39,596 nt of DNA from Rickettsia typhi (GCA_945907105.1 CAMDSB010000008.1:1-39596), one strand, 5' to 3'; shown: positions 8,248-18,914, numbered from the stretch's first letter. A program made the numbers and translations. The notes: generated from the letters alone by a model not told the origin.

Positions 8248-8625
8248 TTACCTTGCTGTATTATACCTCTCTGCAGCGGCTCTTCTAGCAGCATATTCTC
8301 CACCTGATAACACCACTAAGCTGTTGATTACATCTTTTACACCTGGCGTCCCTTTAACACTTGAAATAGTTAGATTAGCTTCTTCATATGTCCGCACGAA
8401 ACCACTTAATTGAACTATTCCTCTATCTACAGCGATGTGGATCAAGCTAGTTGGAATTAATGGATCATTGCGAAATTTATTTCTTATAAAATTTACTATT
8501 TTAGTATCTTCAATTTGTTCGCCCTGGTTTTTATAGCCTTCCTTTCCTGTATGACCCCCAGGATAACCACAGCTTATCAAGTTTAAACATAAAGCTGTTG
8601 CCAACAATGTTTGAAATTTCTTCAT
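8248..8625 (-). CDS. BON-domain lipoprotein
   Basis: 125 residues with a lipoprotein signal peptide ending in the lipobox LISC (Cys19), then a glycine-rich linker and one BON domain at about 42-108 (ending VKDVINSLVVLSG). The short Ala/Arg-rich tail is unusual. Likely anchored to the outer membrane, with a role in envelope maintenance like other BON lipoproteins. Ribosome-binding site GGGAG is 7 nt before the ATG, and the upstream helical protein gene ends 19 nt before, so they are probably cotranscribed. Confidence 0.88.
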   Translation of the reverse strand: MKKFQTLLATALCLNLISCGYPGGHTGKEGYKNQGEQIEDTKIVNFIRNKFRNDPLIPTSLIHIAVDRGIVQLSGFVRTYEEANLTISSVKGTPGVKDVINSLVVLSGGEYAARRAAAERYNTAR

Positions 8626-8644
8626 AACGACGCTCCCTTTTTAT

Positions 8645-9139
8645 TTATTTTGTAAAATTATCAAATGACTTTTCTAAAGTTTTTAGCATGTGGTCAAACT
8701 CAGGTTCTGTTCCCTCTTTTATATGCTTCTTAAAAGTATCTATTATACCCGTTAATATATTTTTTACAGAACCCAACAAAGGGTAGGATTCTATAGATTC
8801 TTTAGGGAACATTTTTTCCAATTTTTCAAATTGCGTTGTTATTTCCTGATAATTATGATCTTTTAAATCAACTGCTAAATTTTTAACAGCTGTGTCAAAA
8901 GCATCCAATTTCTCCTTAGCTAAATCATTATCCTCTAATCCCATTTTATCAAGATACTTTCTAGCCTCAGAGCTTAACATACTTGCAACCTCTTTATATT
9001 CGCGATGCTTAAGATGTTCGACGATTCTTTTCGCTATCTCTTTAGGAGATTTGGTAATACCTACTACATCCTCGGTTTTATCTACAACAGTGTTTGTCAC
9101 TTTCCTTGTAGTTTCTTTTATATTATTCATGACGCCCAT
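8645..9139 (-). CDS. Unrecognised 164-residue helical protein
   Basis: I do not recognise the family. The protein is acidic/basic mixed and almost entirely predicted helix, with no signal peptide or membrane span. The first 30 residues (NNIKETTRKVTNTVVDKTEDVVG) have a heptad-like amphipathic pattern reminiscent of proteins that line membranes, and the rest resembles a helical bundle. GGAG lies 5 nt before the chosen ATG; a second in-frame ATG three codons later is possible. It is the first gene of the BON cluster, which suggests an envelope or stress function, by context only. A palindrome lies 43 nt upstream. Confidence 0.8.
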   Translation of the reverse strand: MGVMNNIKETTRKVTNTVVDKTEDVVGITKSPKEIAKRIVEHLKHREYKEVASMLSSEARKYLDKMGLEDNDLAKEKLDAFDTAVKNLAVDLKDHNYQEITTQFEKLEKMFPKESIESYPLLGSVKNILTGIIDTFKKHIKEGTEPEFDHMLKTLEKSFDNFTK

Positions 9140-9429
9140 AAGCTCTCCATATTAAATTATTAATCAGCGGTTTATAAAATAGTAAGTAAATATGTCAATT
9201 AAATATTTACTTACCTAAGTGTTAACACAGTATTTTTCCGTTGTCAACAGACTGTAGTTTTTAATCTATGGTAGATAATAATACTAGTCAAGATAAGGTG
9301 GGTTTTCTAGAGTGCCTATTCCATCAATAAATCAGATTTTGTAATTTTGTATTGGCTTTTAATATATTTTACAGAAAAAAATACAAAACTAGATTGTGGA
9401 ATTTGTAGGCAGCTATTTATGGTAGTTGA
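9140..9429. other. 290-nt intergenic region between the BON cluster and xseA
   Basis: Apart from the palindrome at 9182-9214, I see no gene or RNA here. A weak 9-bp inverted repeat (TTTTGTATT at 9345 and AATACAAAA at 9380) could form a hairpin downstream of xseA, but it lacks a U-tract. Confidence 0.5.
9182..9214. repeat. Perfect 12-bp inverted repeat upstream of the BON cluster
   Basis: GTAAGTAAATAT (9182-9193) and its exact reverse complement (9203-9214) flank a 9-nt centre GTCAATTAA. It is placed where an operator of the cluster transcribed from 9139 would be. The core TAAGTAAATA is shared with the palindrome at 7519-7566 at the other end of the same cluster. Confidence 0.65.
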
Positions 9430-10785
9430 TTAAAGCTGGGGAACAAGTTTAACAACTTTCATCTCCCCATCTTTCATTTTGAGTTGCAGGGATGAACTTT
9501 TTTGAGCATCAGATAAAGATGAAATGATCTTACCCTCACTATTTTTTAACATAGCAAATCCACGATTTAAAACATTATTGTAGTCGAGGCTTGATAATAG
9601 AGATGAACTCAAAGTGAGCTTGTGCTCAATAGGAAAAAGGAAAGAGTCTTTTTTGCCCAAAAGGGCGCTACTCACATTTTTATATTGCAAATATTTATAG
9701 GTAAGTATTTTAGTAGGCCTAAGTCGTTCAAATGAGAAGTGCAAAAGATATAATTGCTTCTGTTTTAGCAAGTTTGGTAATGCGCCTATAAGCCTAAATG
9801 AGAGATCATCTAGGCGCTGAATATTATTATTTATAGTGCTCTGGATTTGTTGTAAGACACGTTCATTACTATTTATCCTCTGCATATAATATTTTATCAA
9901 ATCTGCAAAACGATTAGAAATTCGCTCAGTAAAAAGGCTTAATGTATATTTTAAATCTGCAATGACTGGAACAGCAAATTCAGCTGCTGCAGTTGGTGTT
10001 GGAGCCCGGAGGTCAGAGACAAGGTCAATTAATGTGTAATCTGTCTCGTGACCCACAGCTGAAATTGTTGGTATGCCAGAGTTAAAAACAGCTCTTACTA
10101 CAATTTCTTCGTTAAAGGACCATAAATCTTCAATGGAGCCTCCACCTCTAGCTATAATTAGTAAATCTGGTTGTAAAGTAAGAGGTAGTTTATTGAAGCC
10201 ATCTATAGCACTTGATATTTCCTCAGCAGATGTTTCTCCTTGGACACTGACTGGCCAAATAATTAAATGCGTTGGGCAGCGATCTGAAATACGATGAATT
10301 ATATCCTTTATTACAGCGCCCGTGATTGAAGTGATGATACCAATTTTTCTAGGAAGAAAAGGCAGTTTTTGTTTATGTTCATATGCAAAGAGACCCTCTT
10401 TTTCTAACTTTTGGCGGCGTTCGCTAAGTATTTTCATGAAAGCGCCAACTCCAGATGGCTCTATCAATTCCACTGATATTTGATATTTCGACTGGCCAGC
10501 ATAAGCAGTGATCTTCCCGGTTACTATGACCTCTAACCCATCTTCCAATTTGAAGTTAACCCTAGATAAAGTAGGTTTCCAGCAAGTTGCTGCCAGAATC
10601 GCATTTTCATCCTTTAAAGAAAAATAACCGTGGCCTGAGGTGGCAATTTTTAATCCAGAGATTTCCCCTTTGATTCTAACAGTTCCTAAATTGTTTTCTA
10701 ACAACCATTTAATCTTGCTAGAAATTTCAGAGACAGAAAAATCAATTTTGCTTACGTTATTTGTTAAATAATCGTCTAACATCAT
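9430..10785 (-). CDS. xseA: Exodeoxyribonuclease VII large subunit
   Basis: 451-residue catalytic subunit of ExoVII, which degrades single-stranded DNA from both ends and acts in mismatch and damage repair. An N-terminal OB-fold (about 15-110, with [21 protein letters not shown]) is followed by the catalytic core with [10 protein letters not shown] (152-161), [18 protein letters not shown] (210-227) and [28 protein letters not shown] (242-269), then a long coiled-coil region at about 290-370. The small subunit gene xseB is not in this window. Two consecutive ATGs begin the frame. It is divergent from lptD with only 40 nt between them. Confidence 0.97.
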   Translation of the reverse strand: MMLDDYLTNNVSKIDFSVSEISSKIKWLLENNLGTVRIKGEISGLKIATSGHGYFSLKDENAILAATCWKPTLSRVNFKLEDGLEVIVTGKITAYAGQSKYQISVELIEPSGVGAFMKILSERRQKLEKEGLFAYEHKQKLPFLPRKIGIITSITGAVIKDIIHRISDRCPTHLIIWPVSVQGETSAEEISSAIDGFNKLPLTLQPDLLIIARGGGSIEDLWSFNEEIVVRAVFNSGIPTISAVGHETDYTLIDLVSDLRAPTPTAAAEFAVPVIADLKYTLSLFTERISNRFADLIKYYMQRINSNERVLQQIQSTINNNIQRLDDLSFRLIGALPNLLKQKQLYLLHFSFERLRPTKILTYKYLQYKNVSSALLGKKDSFLFPIEHKLTLSSSLLSSLDYNNVLNRGFAMLKNSEGKIISSLSDAQKSSSLQLKMKDGEMKVVKLVPQL

Positions 10786-10825
10786 GTATGATCGAGAATA
10801 TTTTACTTTGAATAGACTAATTTAA

Positions 10826-12940
10826 ATGAAGTTTTTTTGCAAATTATTAATTGCAATTTTATTACTTAGTTTCATAACTAATTTTGTTTACGCTTCGAAC
10901 CAAAATGGCACGAATATGAAGGCAAAAGAGACCCATTATGATGCGAATGATAATACTATTACCGCAACAGGGGATGTGTTTGTCCAAATGGACGAATACT
11001 CCCTCCATGCGGATGTTCTGCATTATGATGTGGACAAAGATGTAGTTTATGCGGAGGGTAATGTAAGAATAATCGATGAAAAAGGCAGGATAATTTACGG
11101 AGAAAAGGCCGTTTTTAAAGATAAACTAAAAAAAGGTATTATCGAAGAATTTATGGCAAAACTTGACGACAATGCTGTCATTGTTTCAAGGAGCGCAAAA
11201 AGGGTAGAAAAAAACAGAGTTATTTTAGAAAAATCAGTTTTTACTCCTTGCGAATTTAATTGTAGCAAAACACCAATTTGGCAGATAAGTGCAGGTAAAA
11301 CTGACATTGATTATGATAAACAGAAAATTACTTATAGAAATTTATTTTTTGAAGTTTATGAGATACCCTTAATTTATTTGCCTTATTTCTCTCATCCATC
11401 TCCAAACGCTAAAGCGCAATCAGGTGTTCTTGGTCCACAAATAAAACAAGATAATTTATTAATTCCTTTTTATTTCCGTCCAAAGTCTAATATTGATGCA
11501 ACAATCAGTCCAAGATTATCAAAATATTATACTATATTTGAGACAGAATTCCGTCATAAACTCACAAATGGCCATTATGATATTCGTGGAAGTTTTGGTA
11601 ACCCACCGCTAAGTAAATCAGATGGAAAAAATGGAAATAAGGGTTCAAGGCCAGGACGTTACCATATTTTTACTAAAGGAAACTTTGTGGAAAATGGAAT
11701 AAGTTTTGGCTTCGATATTAAGAGGGCATCAGACAAAGCTTACCTTACTAATTATCATGAAATGTATGATTCATACCTTACTTCTAAAATTTATACTAAC
11801 ACTGTTAATACAAGAGATTATTTTTCTTTAGAGGGTTATTATTTTCAGGATTTGAGGGCAAGTGAGAAAAAAATACAAATTCCATTTGTTTTCCCTAGTG
11901 TTCAGACTAAGAAAGTCTACAGTTTTAATGACGATGAAACTATATTGCTCAACATTAAAAGTAATACTATTGCTTACCAAGAGCCAAAAGATCTAGGATT
12001 AGCAAGAACTTCCCTGGATTTAGAGTTAATGAATAATGTCATTACAAATAATGGGCACATGATGACATATTCCGTTGCAAACCGAGGAGATCTGTATTGG
12101 GTAGAATCTATAGATAAAAACACCTTACTAGAGCACCAACGTGTTTTATACAGAAATATACCAGAATTCAGGAGTCGCTGGCGGTATCCTTTAGTTAAAT
12201 CATTTAGTGAATCTAGCTTAAAACTTGAACCTACCGCCATGTTAGTATTAGGCAGGAAATTCGAGAATAGGTTTAATAAAGTTGCTTTAGTGGATTCAAA
12301 TAGGAATGAACTTTCGGAAAATAACATCTTTCTACCTAATAGATTTAGTGGTATTGACTACCATGATTATGGCACAAGACTTAGTTACGGTATTAATTCG
12401 TCATTGCTGTCTAATCATTTTTATGTTGATGCATTTCTTGGTCAATTGTTTCATAAGAATAACGTTTCTGAAAGCGGGAATTCAGACTATGTAGGTAACG
12501 CAACCATTGATTTGAAAGATAATTTTGAGATATTTTACAGATTTCGCAGAGATAGGGATCTAAAACCGATTAGAAATGAAATTGGAATAATGGCTTCGGC
12601 AGAGAAGTTTAATGCTACAACAACATTTACTGAACTTCACAACATATCAAAATATTTTGCTAAAGATGAGTTTAAACCTGAACAAGACAAAATGTCTCAA
12701 CTAAATTTTGACGTCAATTATCAGCTTAAAAAAGATCTATGGGTGGGCACCGGAGCAAGGCTTGATGTTTCAACAAATCATACCAAGATTTTAGTAAGAA
12801 GTATCAAGGTGACATATTTATTTGATTGTGTTAGTATAAGTGGCACAGTTACAGATAATTTCTTGCAAGATAGTGTAAGAGGAGTAAAGAAAACAAGAAC
12901 TAAGACCTTTATGATTGGTCTAAAAGCTATAAATATGTAG
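10826..12940 (+). CDS. lptD: LPS assembly outer membrane protein LptD
   Basis: 704 residues. A signal peptide (1-23) precedes an OstA/LptA-type beta-jellyroll domain (about 28-135, with repeated patterns such as ITATGDVFVQMDE and VVYAEGNVRI) and a C-terminal beta-barrel. LptD with LptE inserts lipopolysaccharide in the outer leaflet. Conserved cysteines are visible at Cys142 and Cys146 (FTPCEFNCSKTPIW) and Cys668 near the C-terminus; in E. coli such cysteines form the disulfides that mature LptD. Its presence means the organism makes LPS. It is followed by surA after 14 nt and then rsmA, an order common in proteobacteria. Confidence 0.96.
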   Translation: MKFFCKLLIAILLLSFITNFVYASNQNGTNMKAKETHYDANDNTITATGDVFVQMDEYSLHADVLHYDVDKDVVYAEGNVRIIDEKGRIIYGEKAVFKDKLKKGIIEEFMAKLDDNAVIVSRSAKRVEKNRVILEKSVFTPCEFNCSKTPIWQISAGKTDIDYDKQKITYRNLFFEVYEIPLIYLPYFSHPSPNAKAQSGVLGPQIKQDNLLIPFYFRPKSNIDATISPRLSKYYTIFETEFRHKLTNGHYDIRGSFGNPPLSKSDGKNGNKGSRPGRYHIFTKGNFVENGISFGFDIKRASDKAYLTNYHEMYDSYLTSKIYTNTVNTRDYFSLEGYYFQDLRASEKKIQIPFVFPSVQTKKVYSFNDDETILLNIKSNTIAYQEPKDLGLARTSLDLELMNNVITNNGHMMTYSVANRGDLYWVESIDKNTLLEHQRVLYRNIPEFRSRWRYPLVKSFSESSLKLEPTAMLVLGRKFENRFNKVALVDSNRNELSENNIFLPNRFSGIDYHDYGTRLSYGINSSLLSNHFYVDAFLGQLFHKNNVSESGNSDYVGNATIDLKDNFEIFYRFRRDRDLKPIRNEIGIMASAEKFNATTTFTELHNISKYFAKDEFKPEQDKMSQLNFDVNYQLKKDLWVGTGARLDVSTNHTKILVRSIKVTYLFDCVSISGTVTDNFLQDSVRGVKKTRTKTFMIGLKAINM

Positions 12941-12954
12941 GACAAATATTAAGT

Positions 12955-13842
12955 ATGAAAAAACTAATCAGTATTATTGTTATTATCTTTTCTAATCAAG
13001 TTTTTGCGTCTTTGCCAGATATAATTGCGTTGGTAAATGATCAACCAATTACAAAATATGATTTTGAATCAAGAAAAAAAATGGTCGTGGCACTTAACAA
13101 TATCGACAATTCAAATCCCTCGGTTGATGCACAATTAAACAATGGTCTCATCAATGTTCTAATAGAAGAAGAACTGCTAAATCAACACGCTGCTAGTGTT
13201 GGTGGCAAAATAACAGAAAAACAAATTGATAATGCGATTAGCATAATAGAGCAAAGAAATAATATGCCAAAAGGCGGTATGAATGCATTGTTGAAGGAGC
13301 GTGGTCTGGAAATAAAGAGCTTTAGAAAACAAATGGCTGGTGAACTTATTAAGCATAATATCATTTCATCATTATCAAACTCTGTTTCTGTTTCTCCTTC
13401 CGAGCTAGATGTAGCGGTTATAAATACTGCTACTCCTGAATTCAACATCGAAGCATGGATCTTTACGTCTAAAGGCAACCAATCTAATGATCATAAACAA
13501 ATGCAAGATTTGAAGAAAAGGCTTTATGATTGCAATAAGGTTGATCAAAAACTTTATGATAGTTTTGCTGATGCTGAAAAATTTGATAGAAAATTAGGTG
13601 ATATGCCACCTAGCACCAAATCGATTATTCAGGATACCAGAGTTGGAACTTCTAGTAGCGTATATAAAGAGGATAACAAATATAAGCTAGTATTTGTCTG
13701 TAAGAAAGCGTCGACCGTTTCTTCTGGAGATTTAAGTAAGATAGAAACATTCTTGTCTAATAAAAAAATGTCTCAAAAGGCAGCAAAATTCTTCAAGGAT
13801 TTAAAATCTAAAGCTTACATTAAAATGATGATTTCAAATTAA
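12955..13842 (+). CDS. surA: SurA-like periplasmic chaperone with degenerate parvulin domain
   Basis: 295 residues. A signal peptide (1-18, cleavage after VFA) precedes a SurA_N chaperone domain (about 20-165; VNDQPITKYDFESR is typical). The following 100 residues keep only the C-terminal half of a parvulin domain (LGDMPPSTKSIIQDTRVGTSSSVYKEDNKYKLVFVCKK), so prolyl isomerase activity is doubtful. SurA escorts outer membrane proteins such as LptD, which is encoded just upstream. The pdxA gene that often sits between surA and rsmA is missing. The assignment rests on domain plus synteny. Confidence 0.85.
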   Translation: MKKLISIIVIIFSNQVFASLPDIIALVNDQPITKYDFESRKKMVVALNNIDNSNPSVDAQLNNGLINVLIEEELLNQHAASVGGKITEKQIDNAISIIEQRNNMPKGGMNALLKERGLEIKSFRKQMAGELIKHNIISSLSNSVSVSPSELDVAVINTATPEFNIEAWIFTSKGNQSNDHKQMQDLKKRLYDCNKVDQKLYDSFADAEKFDRKLGDMPPSTKSIIQDTRVGTSSSVYKEDNKYKLVFVCKKASTVSSGDLSKIETFLSNKKMSQKAAKFFKDLKSKAYIKMMISN

Positions 13843-13853
13843 TTTATTAATAG

Positions 13854-14660
13854 ATGTTTTTATCCATCGCTAAGCTAGCAAGTAAACACGGTATTGCCCC
13901 ACTCAAAAAATATGGACAAAATTTCATATTTGATGAATCTTTGTGCGATAAGATTGTTAAATTCTCTCAAATTGACAAATCTTCGAACGTACTGGAAATA
14001 GGGCCAGGACCAGCAGGATTGACGAGGTCAATACTAAAATCAACTCCAAGGAGCTTATGCGTTATAGAAACAGACACAAGATGCTTACCTCTACTTGAAG
14101 AAATCAAACTCTCATACCCACTTCTCCACATTAAGAATGCTGATGCATTGAAGGTATCACTATCAGAAGTCAATAATAATAAAATAGATATAATTGCAAA
14201 CCTTCCTTATAATATCGGTAGTCAATTATTGACCAATTGGCTATGTCAAATTGAGCATGTAAGCAGCATGACTCTAATGCTGCAAAAAGAAGTAGTTGAT
14301 CGTATTGTATCTTCCCATAACAGTAAAACCTATGGTCGCCTTTCAATCTTTTGTCAGATTTTTTGTGAAGTAGAAAAATGTTTTGATGTTAGTCCTAAAG
14401 CTTTTTACCCTGAGCCTAAAATATGGTCTAGTATTGTAAGATTAGTGCCAAAACGCGAGGTCCCTGAGCCAATGGTTCGAGATAGGCTTGAGAAAATTAC
14501 GCAAGCCGCTTTTTCTGGTAGAAGAAAAATGATAAAATCCTCTTTGGGAAAAACAATACCAAATATTACAGAACTACTTCAAGAATTAGGTCTGGATCAA
14601 TCACTTAGAGCGGAAAATTTATCGCCCCAAGATTATATAAGAATAGCTAAGGCGATTTAA
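13854..14660 (+). CDS. rsmA: 16S rRNA A1518/A1519 dimethyltransferase RsmA (KsgA)
   Basis: 268 residues, normal length. It dimethylates two adjacent adenosines in the 3'-terminal hairpin of 16S rRNA during late 30S assembly. The SAM-binding motif is LEIGPGPAGLT (47-57), with the acidic ribose ligand in VIETD (70-74) and the catalytic NLPYNIG (116-122). The C-terminal domain ends AENLSPQDYIRIAKAI, as in the family. It follows surA by 11 nt, and its stop faces prs. Confidence 0.97.
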   Translation: MFLSIAKLASKHGIAPLKKYGQNFIFDESLCDKIVKFSQIDKSSNVLEIGPGPAGLTRSILKSTPRSLCVIETDTRCLPLLEEIKLSYPLLHIKNADALKVSLSEVNNNKIDIIANLPYNIGSQLLTNWLCQIEHVSSMTLMLQKEVVDRIVSSHNSKTYGRLSIFCQIFCEVEKCFDVSPKAFYPEPKIWSSIVRLVPKREVPEPMVRDRLEKITQAAFSGRRKMIKSSLGKTIPNITELLQELGLDQSLRAENLSPQDYIRIAKAI

Positions 14661-14699
14661 ATAACTACTCGGTATTTCACAAGAAAATTGTATATCAAT

Positions 14700-15572
14700 T
14701 TACTCTATAACAGCTGCTAATAGTTCATAAATGGGTAATACAGAAATCTTAGCAGGAAGAGCTGGATTGTTAATTGAATCTGTTATGTATAGGTGTTTCA
14801 GCGCTGATTTTTGTATCTTTGCTAATGCACCCCCTGATAAAACACCATGAGTTACAATTGCTTCAACACTCTTTGCCCCATTTGCAAGCAAAAGATCGGT
14901 GGCAAGGCACACTGTATCCGCACCATCGATTATATCATCGACAATAATGCAGCACTTGTCTTTAACGTCGCCTATAATCTCGCTCATTGAGCAGATGCTA
15001 TTCAAATCTCTACTTTTATTTATAATCGCAAGATCTGTTCCAAGTAATGAGCTGTAGTTTTTTGCTCTTGATATTCCTCCAATATCTGGAGAAACAATGA
15101 TATTATTTGCTTGGTCTTGAATTATTGGAAAAAATATACTAGAGGTGCTTAGGTTCTTAATAGGAATATTAAAAACACCCTCAAGCTGACTTGAATGCAG
15201 GTCAAGAGTTATAACTTCGGTAATTCCAGCAGCTTCAATCATCTTTATCACAACACTTGCAGAAATAGGACCATTTTTATAATCAGAGCGATCTTGTCTA
15301 CTATAGCCAAAATAGGGAATGATAGCGATAATCCTCTCTGCTCCTGCTCGCTTAGCCGTATCAGCTAGTAACAACAGTTCCATAAGATGATCATTAACTG
15401 GAGCGCTAGTAGATTGTACCAATAGTATTTCTTTACCAATCAAACCATGAACCTGAATTTTAAGCTCACTATCATTAAATTTACTGATGTTTGTATCCAG
15501 CAACTCAATACTTAGTGCCGCTCCTAGTTTCAATGCTAACTGTGGGTTACTTGATCCAGCGATTATTTTCAT
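14700..15572 (-). CDS. prs: Ribose-phosphate pyrophosphokinase (PRPP synthase), divergent
   Basis: 290 residues, somewhat shorter than the usual 310-320. It makes PRPP from ribose 5-phosphate and ATP. Recognisable motifs are FNDSE (32-36), the SRQDR flexible-loop region, DLHSSQ, and the AIINKSRD segment that normally carries the catalytic lysine. The PRPP loop reads DDIIDGADTV, where class I enzymes have DDxxDTGGT or DTAGT, so the phosphate-binding Thr-Gly pair is altered. Function may be retained or specialised. The gene is convergent with rsmA and divergent from tsaB. Confidence 0.88.
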   Translation of the reverse strand: MKIIAGSSNPQLALKLGAALSIELLDTNISKFNDSELKIQVHGLIGKEILLVQSTSAPVNDHLMELLLLADTAKRAGAERIIAIIPYFGYSRQDRSDYKNGPISASVVIKMIEAAGITEVITLDLHSSQLEGVFNIPIKNLSTSSIFFPIIQDQANNIIVSPDIGGISRAKNYSSLLGTDLAIINKSRDLNSICSMSEIIGDVKDKCCIIVDDIIDGADTVCLATDLLLANGAKSVEAIVTHGVLSGGALAKIQKSALKHLYITDSINNPALPAKISVLPIYELLAAVIE

Positions 15573-15643
15573 ATTAGATATATTGTTTTTTATCTATTGG
15601 TATAGTATTGTATACTGCAGAAATCCTTATAATTCAATTGATT

Positions 15644-16318
15644 ATGAACAAAATTCTTTGTTTTGATGTCTCAAATAATAGTTGCTCTGTGGCAGTTTCA
15701 TTTGGGCAAGAGATAATCTCATTTGAGGAGGAATTGCGCCCATCAATGCAAGCTGAACGGTTGATGGTAATGATTCAGAGCGTTCTTATAAACTCGAGTT
15801 TAAAATACCAAGATCTTGACTATCTCGCTGTGACGGTGGGGCCGGGAAGTTTTACCGGAGTCCGGATTGGCCTGGCTGCCGCCAAAGGGATTATTCATGC
15901 CACTAATATCAGAGCTATTGGCATAACTAATTTTGAAGCGGCATATTATAGGCTGTGCCAGCAAGTGCTAGATTTTGAAAATGCTATAATTATATTAAAT
16001 GCCTACAGAAATCAGCAATATTTACAAATATTTGATCGAAGCAGGCATGTGACAAATCCAATATTAGTTGATAATAAGGATATAAAAGAGCTTGTACAAT
16101 CTTATGCTGGAGTCAATGTTTGTGCAGGAAGTGGCTTGGCATCAGTGTATAGTGAAATAAAAGATATAGAGAGACTTATCATACTTCCAAGATTTTACAC
16201 TATAAAAGCCCTTCATATTGCAAGATTAGCAGATGATATGATAAATGAAGGGCTTAAGGCTGCCCTTGAGCCCTTATACATCAGACCACCGGATGCCCTA
16301 CCTACAGATTCACTTTAA
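15644..16318 (+). CDS. tsaB: tRNA t6A synthesis factor TsaB
   Basis: 224 residues of the ASKHA fold. TsaB is the inactive partner of TsaD in the complex (with TsaE) that transfers threonylcarbamoyl to A37 of ANN-decoding tRNAs. The hallmark VTVGPGSFTGVRIGLAAAKGI is present, and the N-terminus MNKILCFDVSNNSCSVAV is that of the family. I chose the ATG at 15644; the frame opens with a TTG at 15608 that would add 12 unlikely residues. tsaE is also in this window, at 36427, but not adjacent. Confidence 0.95.
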   Translation: MNKILCFDVSNNSCSVAVSFGQEIISFEEELRPSMQAERLMVMIQSVLINSSLKYQDLDYLAVTVGPGSFTGVRIGLAAAKGIIHATNIRAIGITNFEAAYYRLCQQVLDFENAIIILNAYRNQQYLQIFDRSRHVTNPILVDNKDIKELVQSYAGVNVCAGSGLASVYSEIKDIERLIILPRFYTIKALHIARLADDMINEGLKAALEPLYIRPPDALPTDSL

Positions 16319-16351
16319 AACTAACTTACCTAATTAGCCAGCTAAGCAAGA

Positions 16352-16729
16352 CTACTCAGGTTTTGAGGATTGTTTCCAGATAGCAATATGCGCCCCAGTT
16401 GGATCCTGAATAATTGCAAAACTTCCCATCTCCCCAGCTATTGTTTTAGGAACAATAACAGTTCCATTTAAACTTTTTGCTTTTTCCAGAGTAGCATCTA
16501 TGTCAGCAACGCTTATATAGCTCATCCAATGAGGCGGAATATTCGTTTTATCTTCTGGAGTCTTTAGCATACCACCGATAGTTTTGTTACCTTGCATAAA
16601 CAAGGTATATGTGAACTCACCCATGTCGAGTTTTGAGCTTGTCCAACCAAACACATCTTGATAAAACTCCTGAGCTTTCTTGGTATCAGAAGTCATCAAT
16701 TCATTCCAACAAAATTCTCCAACATTCAT
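16352..16729 (-). CDS. VOC-superfamily (glyoxalase-like) protein
   Basis: 125-residue single VOC domain, with the repeated beta-alpha-beta-beta-beta pattern and typical starts such as FCWNELMTSDTKKAQEFYQDVFGW and YISVADIDATLEKAKSLNG, ending PTGAHIAIWK. Proteins of this kind include glyoxalases, dioxygenases and antibiotic-binding proteins; no specific substrate can be assigned. Two ATGs two codons apart are possible. AGGTA is 8 nt from the second (16729) but abuts the first (16735), so I use the second. It is convergent with tsaB and divergent from the glycosyltransferase. Confidence 0.88.
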   Translation of the reverse strand: MNVGEFCWNELMTSDTKKAQEFYQDVFGWTSSKLDMGEFTYTLFMQGNKTIGGMLKTPEDKTNIPPHWMSYISVADIDATLEKAKSLNGTVIVPKTIAGEMGSFAIIQDPTGAHIAIWKQSSKPE

Positions 16730-16889
16730 TATCATTACCTATAAATTTAATTTGTAATTAGGTAAAGATTATCAAACGTAATTATTTCCGTCAAGGAGCA
16801 AGCTTTATGGATTAAATTAATTTTAGCTTTAAACTTATTGGACTAATGTTATTATCATTTTATAGATAACCAAAAACACAACAATATTC

Positions 16890-17900
16890 ATGCTAATATT
16901 TAATATTATGCTTAGTAGAGAGCTAGGCGGGATTCAGCAAGCATACTTAGATTATAACGAGGCTCTCAAAGATGATGGGCACATGGTTATCAATATTTCA
17001 AGTGCTTACGCCCAAATAAATAATCAGCTTACGGGCTCAATTAAACTCCCTACATTAACTTCCTGGTGTATTATATCGAAACTATATTTAAGAATTTTGA
17101 TTGCCATATATAGGCCAGATGTGATTATAGGACATGGTGGGAGAGCAATAAATTTTGCAGCCGCTCTAAAACCAAGGTCAGTAATACTCGTTGGCGTTGC
17201 GCATAACTATAGCTATAAGCGTCTAAAGAAATGTGATTATGTAATTGTAATTACCGATCATTTAAAACAATATATGATTAATAATGGTTACGATAGTAAT
17301 AGAGTATTTCAAATCTCAAACATGCTTCGAATCAACCTAAATTATGAAGAGTCTGAGTTTCATAAGCCTATAGTAATTGGTAGTTACGGCCGCTTTGTCA
17401 AACAGAAAGGTTATGATTATCTTTTAGGCGCTATAGCATTGCTGAAAAACCGAGGACATAATATTAAGCTAATGCTTGGAGGTGAGGGCGAAGAAGAAAA
17501 ACAGTTAATGAATAAAACAAAAGAACTAGGCATAGAGGACATCACTGCTTTTGCAGGTTGGATTAAAAATAAAGAGAAGTTTTTTGCAGAGATAGATATT
17601 TTTTGTCTATCATCTATCCACGAACCTTTTGGCATAGTTCTGCTTGAGGCAATGGAATATTCCAAGCCTATAGTCTCGACAAATTGCGAAGGGCCAAGCG
17701 AAATATTGGATCATGGTGTTGATGCTTTATTAGCTGCAGTAAATTCAGCAGAAGATTTAGCGGACAAGCTAGCTTATTTTATCAGCAATCCTGAGAAAGC
17801 TAAAAATTGTGCTAAGGCAGCTTATACAAAATTATGTTCAAAATATGACATAAAAATAGTTTCAAAGCAGCTAAGGAATTTTATAAGCCAACTTAAATAG
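16890..17900 (+). CDS. Family 4 glycosyltransferase (GT-B fold)
   Basis: 336-residue GT4 enzyme. The N-terminal half shows the acceptor-side glycine motif (ELGGIQQAYLDYNEAL) and the C-terminal half the nucleotide-sugar domain, with GRFVKQKGYDYLLGAIALL, LGGEGEEE and the E-x7-E pair Glu245 and Glu253 in EPFGIVLLE. No membrane span. Likely adds a sugar to LPS core or another surface glycan, but donor and acceptor cannot be deduced. It is a stand-alone gene; its stop is 6 nt from the obgE stop on the opposite strand. Confidence 0.92.
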   Translation: MLIFNIMLSRELGGIQQAYLDYNEALKDDGHMVINISSAYAQINNQLTGSIKLPTLTSWCIISKLYLRILIAIYRPDVIIGHGGRAINFAAALKPRSVILVGVAHNYSYKRLKKCDYVIVITDHLKQYMINNGYDSNRVFQISNMLRINLNYEESEFHKPIVIGSYGRFVKQKGYDYLLGAIALLKNRGHNIKLMLGGEGEEEKQLMNKTKELGIEDITAFAGWIKNKEKFFAEIDIFCLSSIHEPFGIVLLEAMEYSKPIVSTNCEGPSEILDHGVDALLAAVNSAEDLADKLAYFISNPEKAKNCAKAAYTKLCSKYDIKIVSKQLRNFISQLK

Positions 17901-17906
17901 CTATTC

Positions 17907-18914
<1,008 letters not shown>

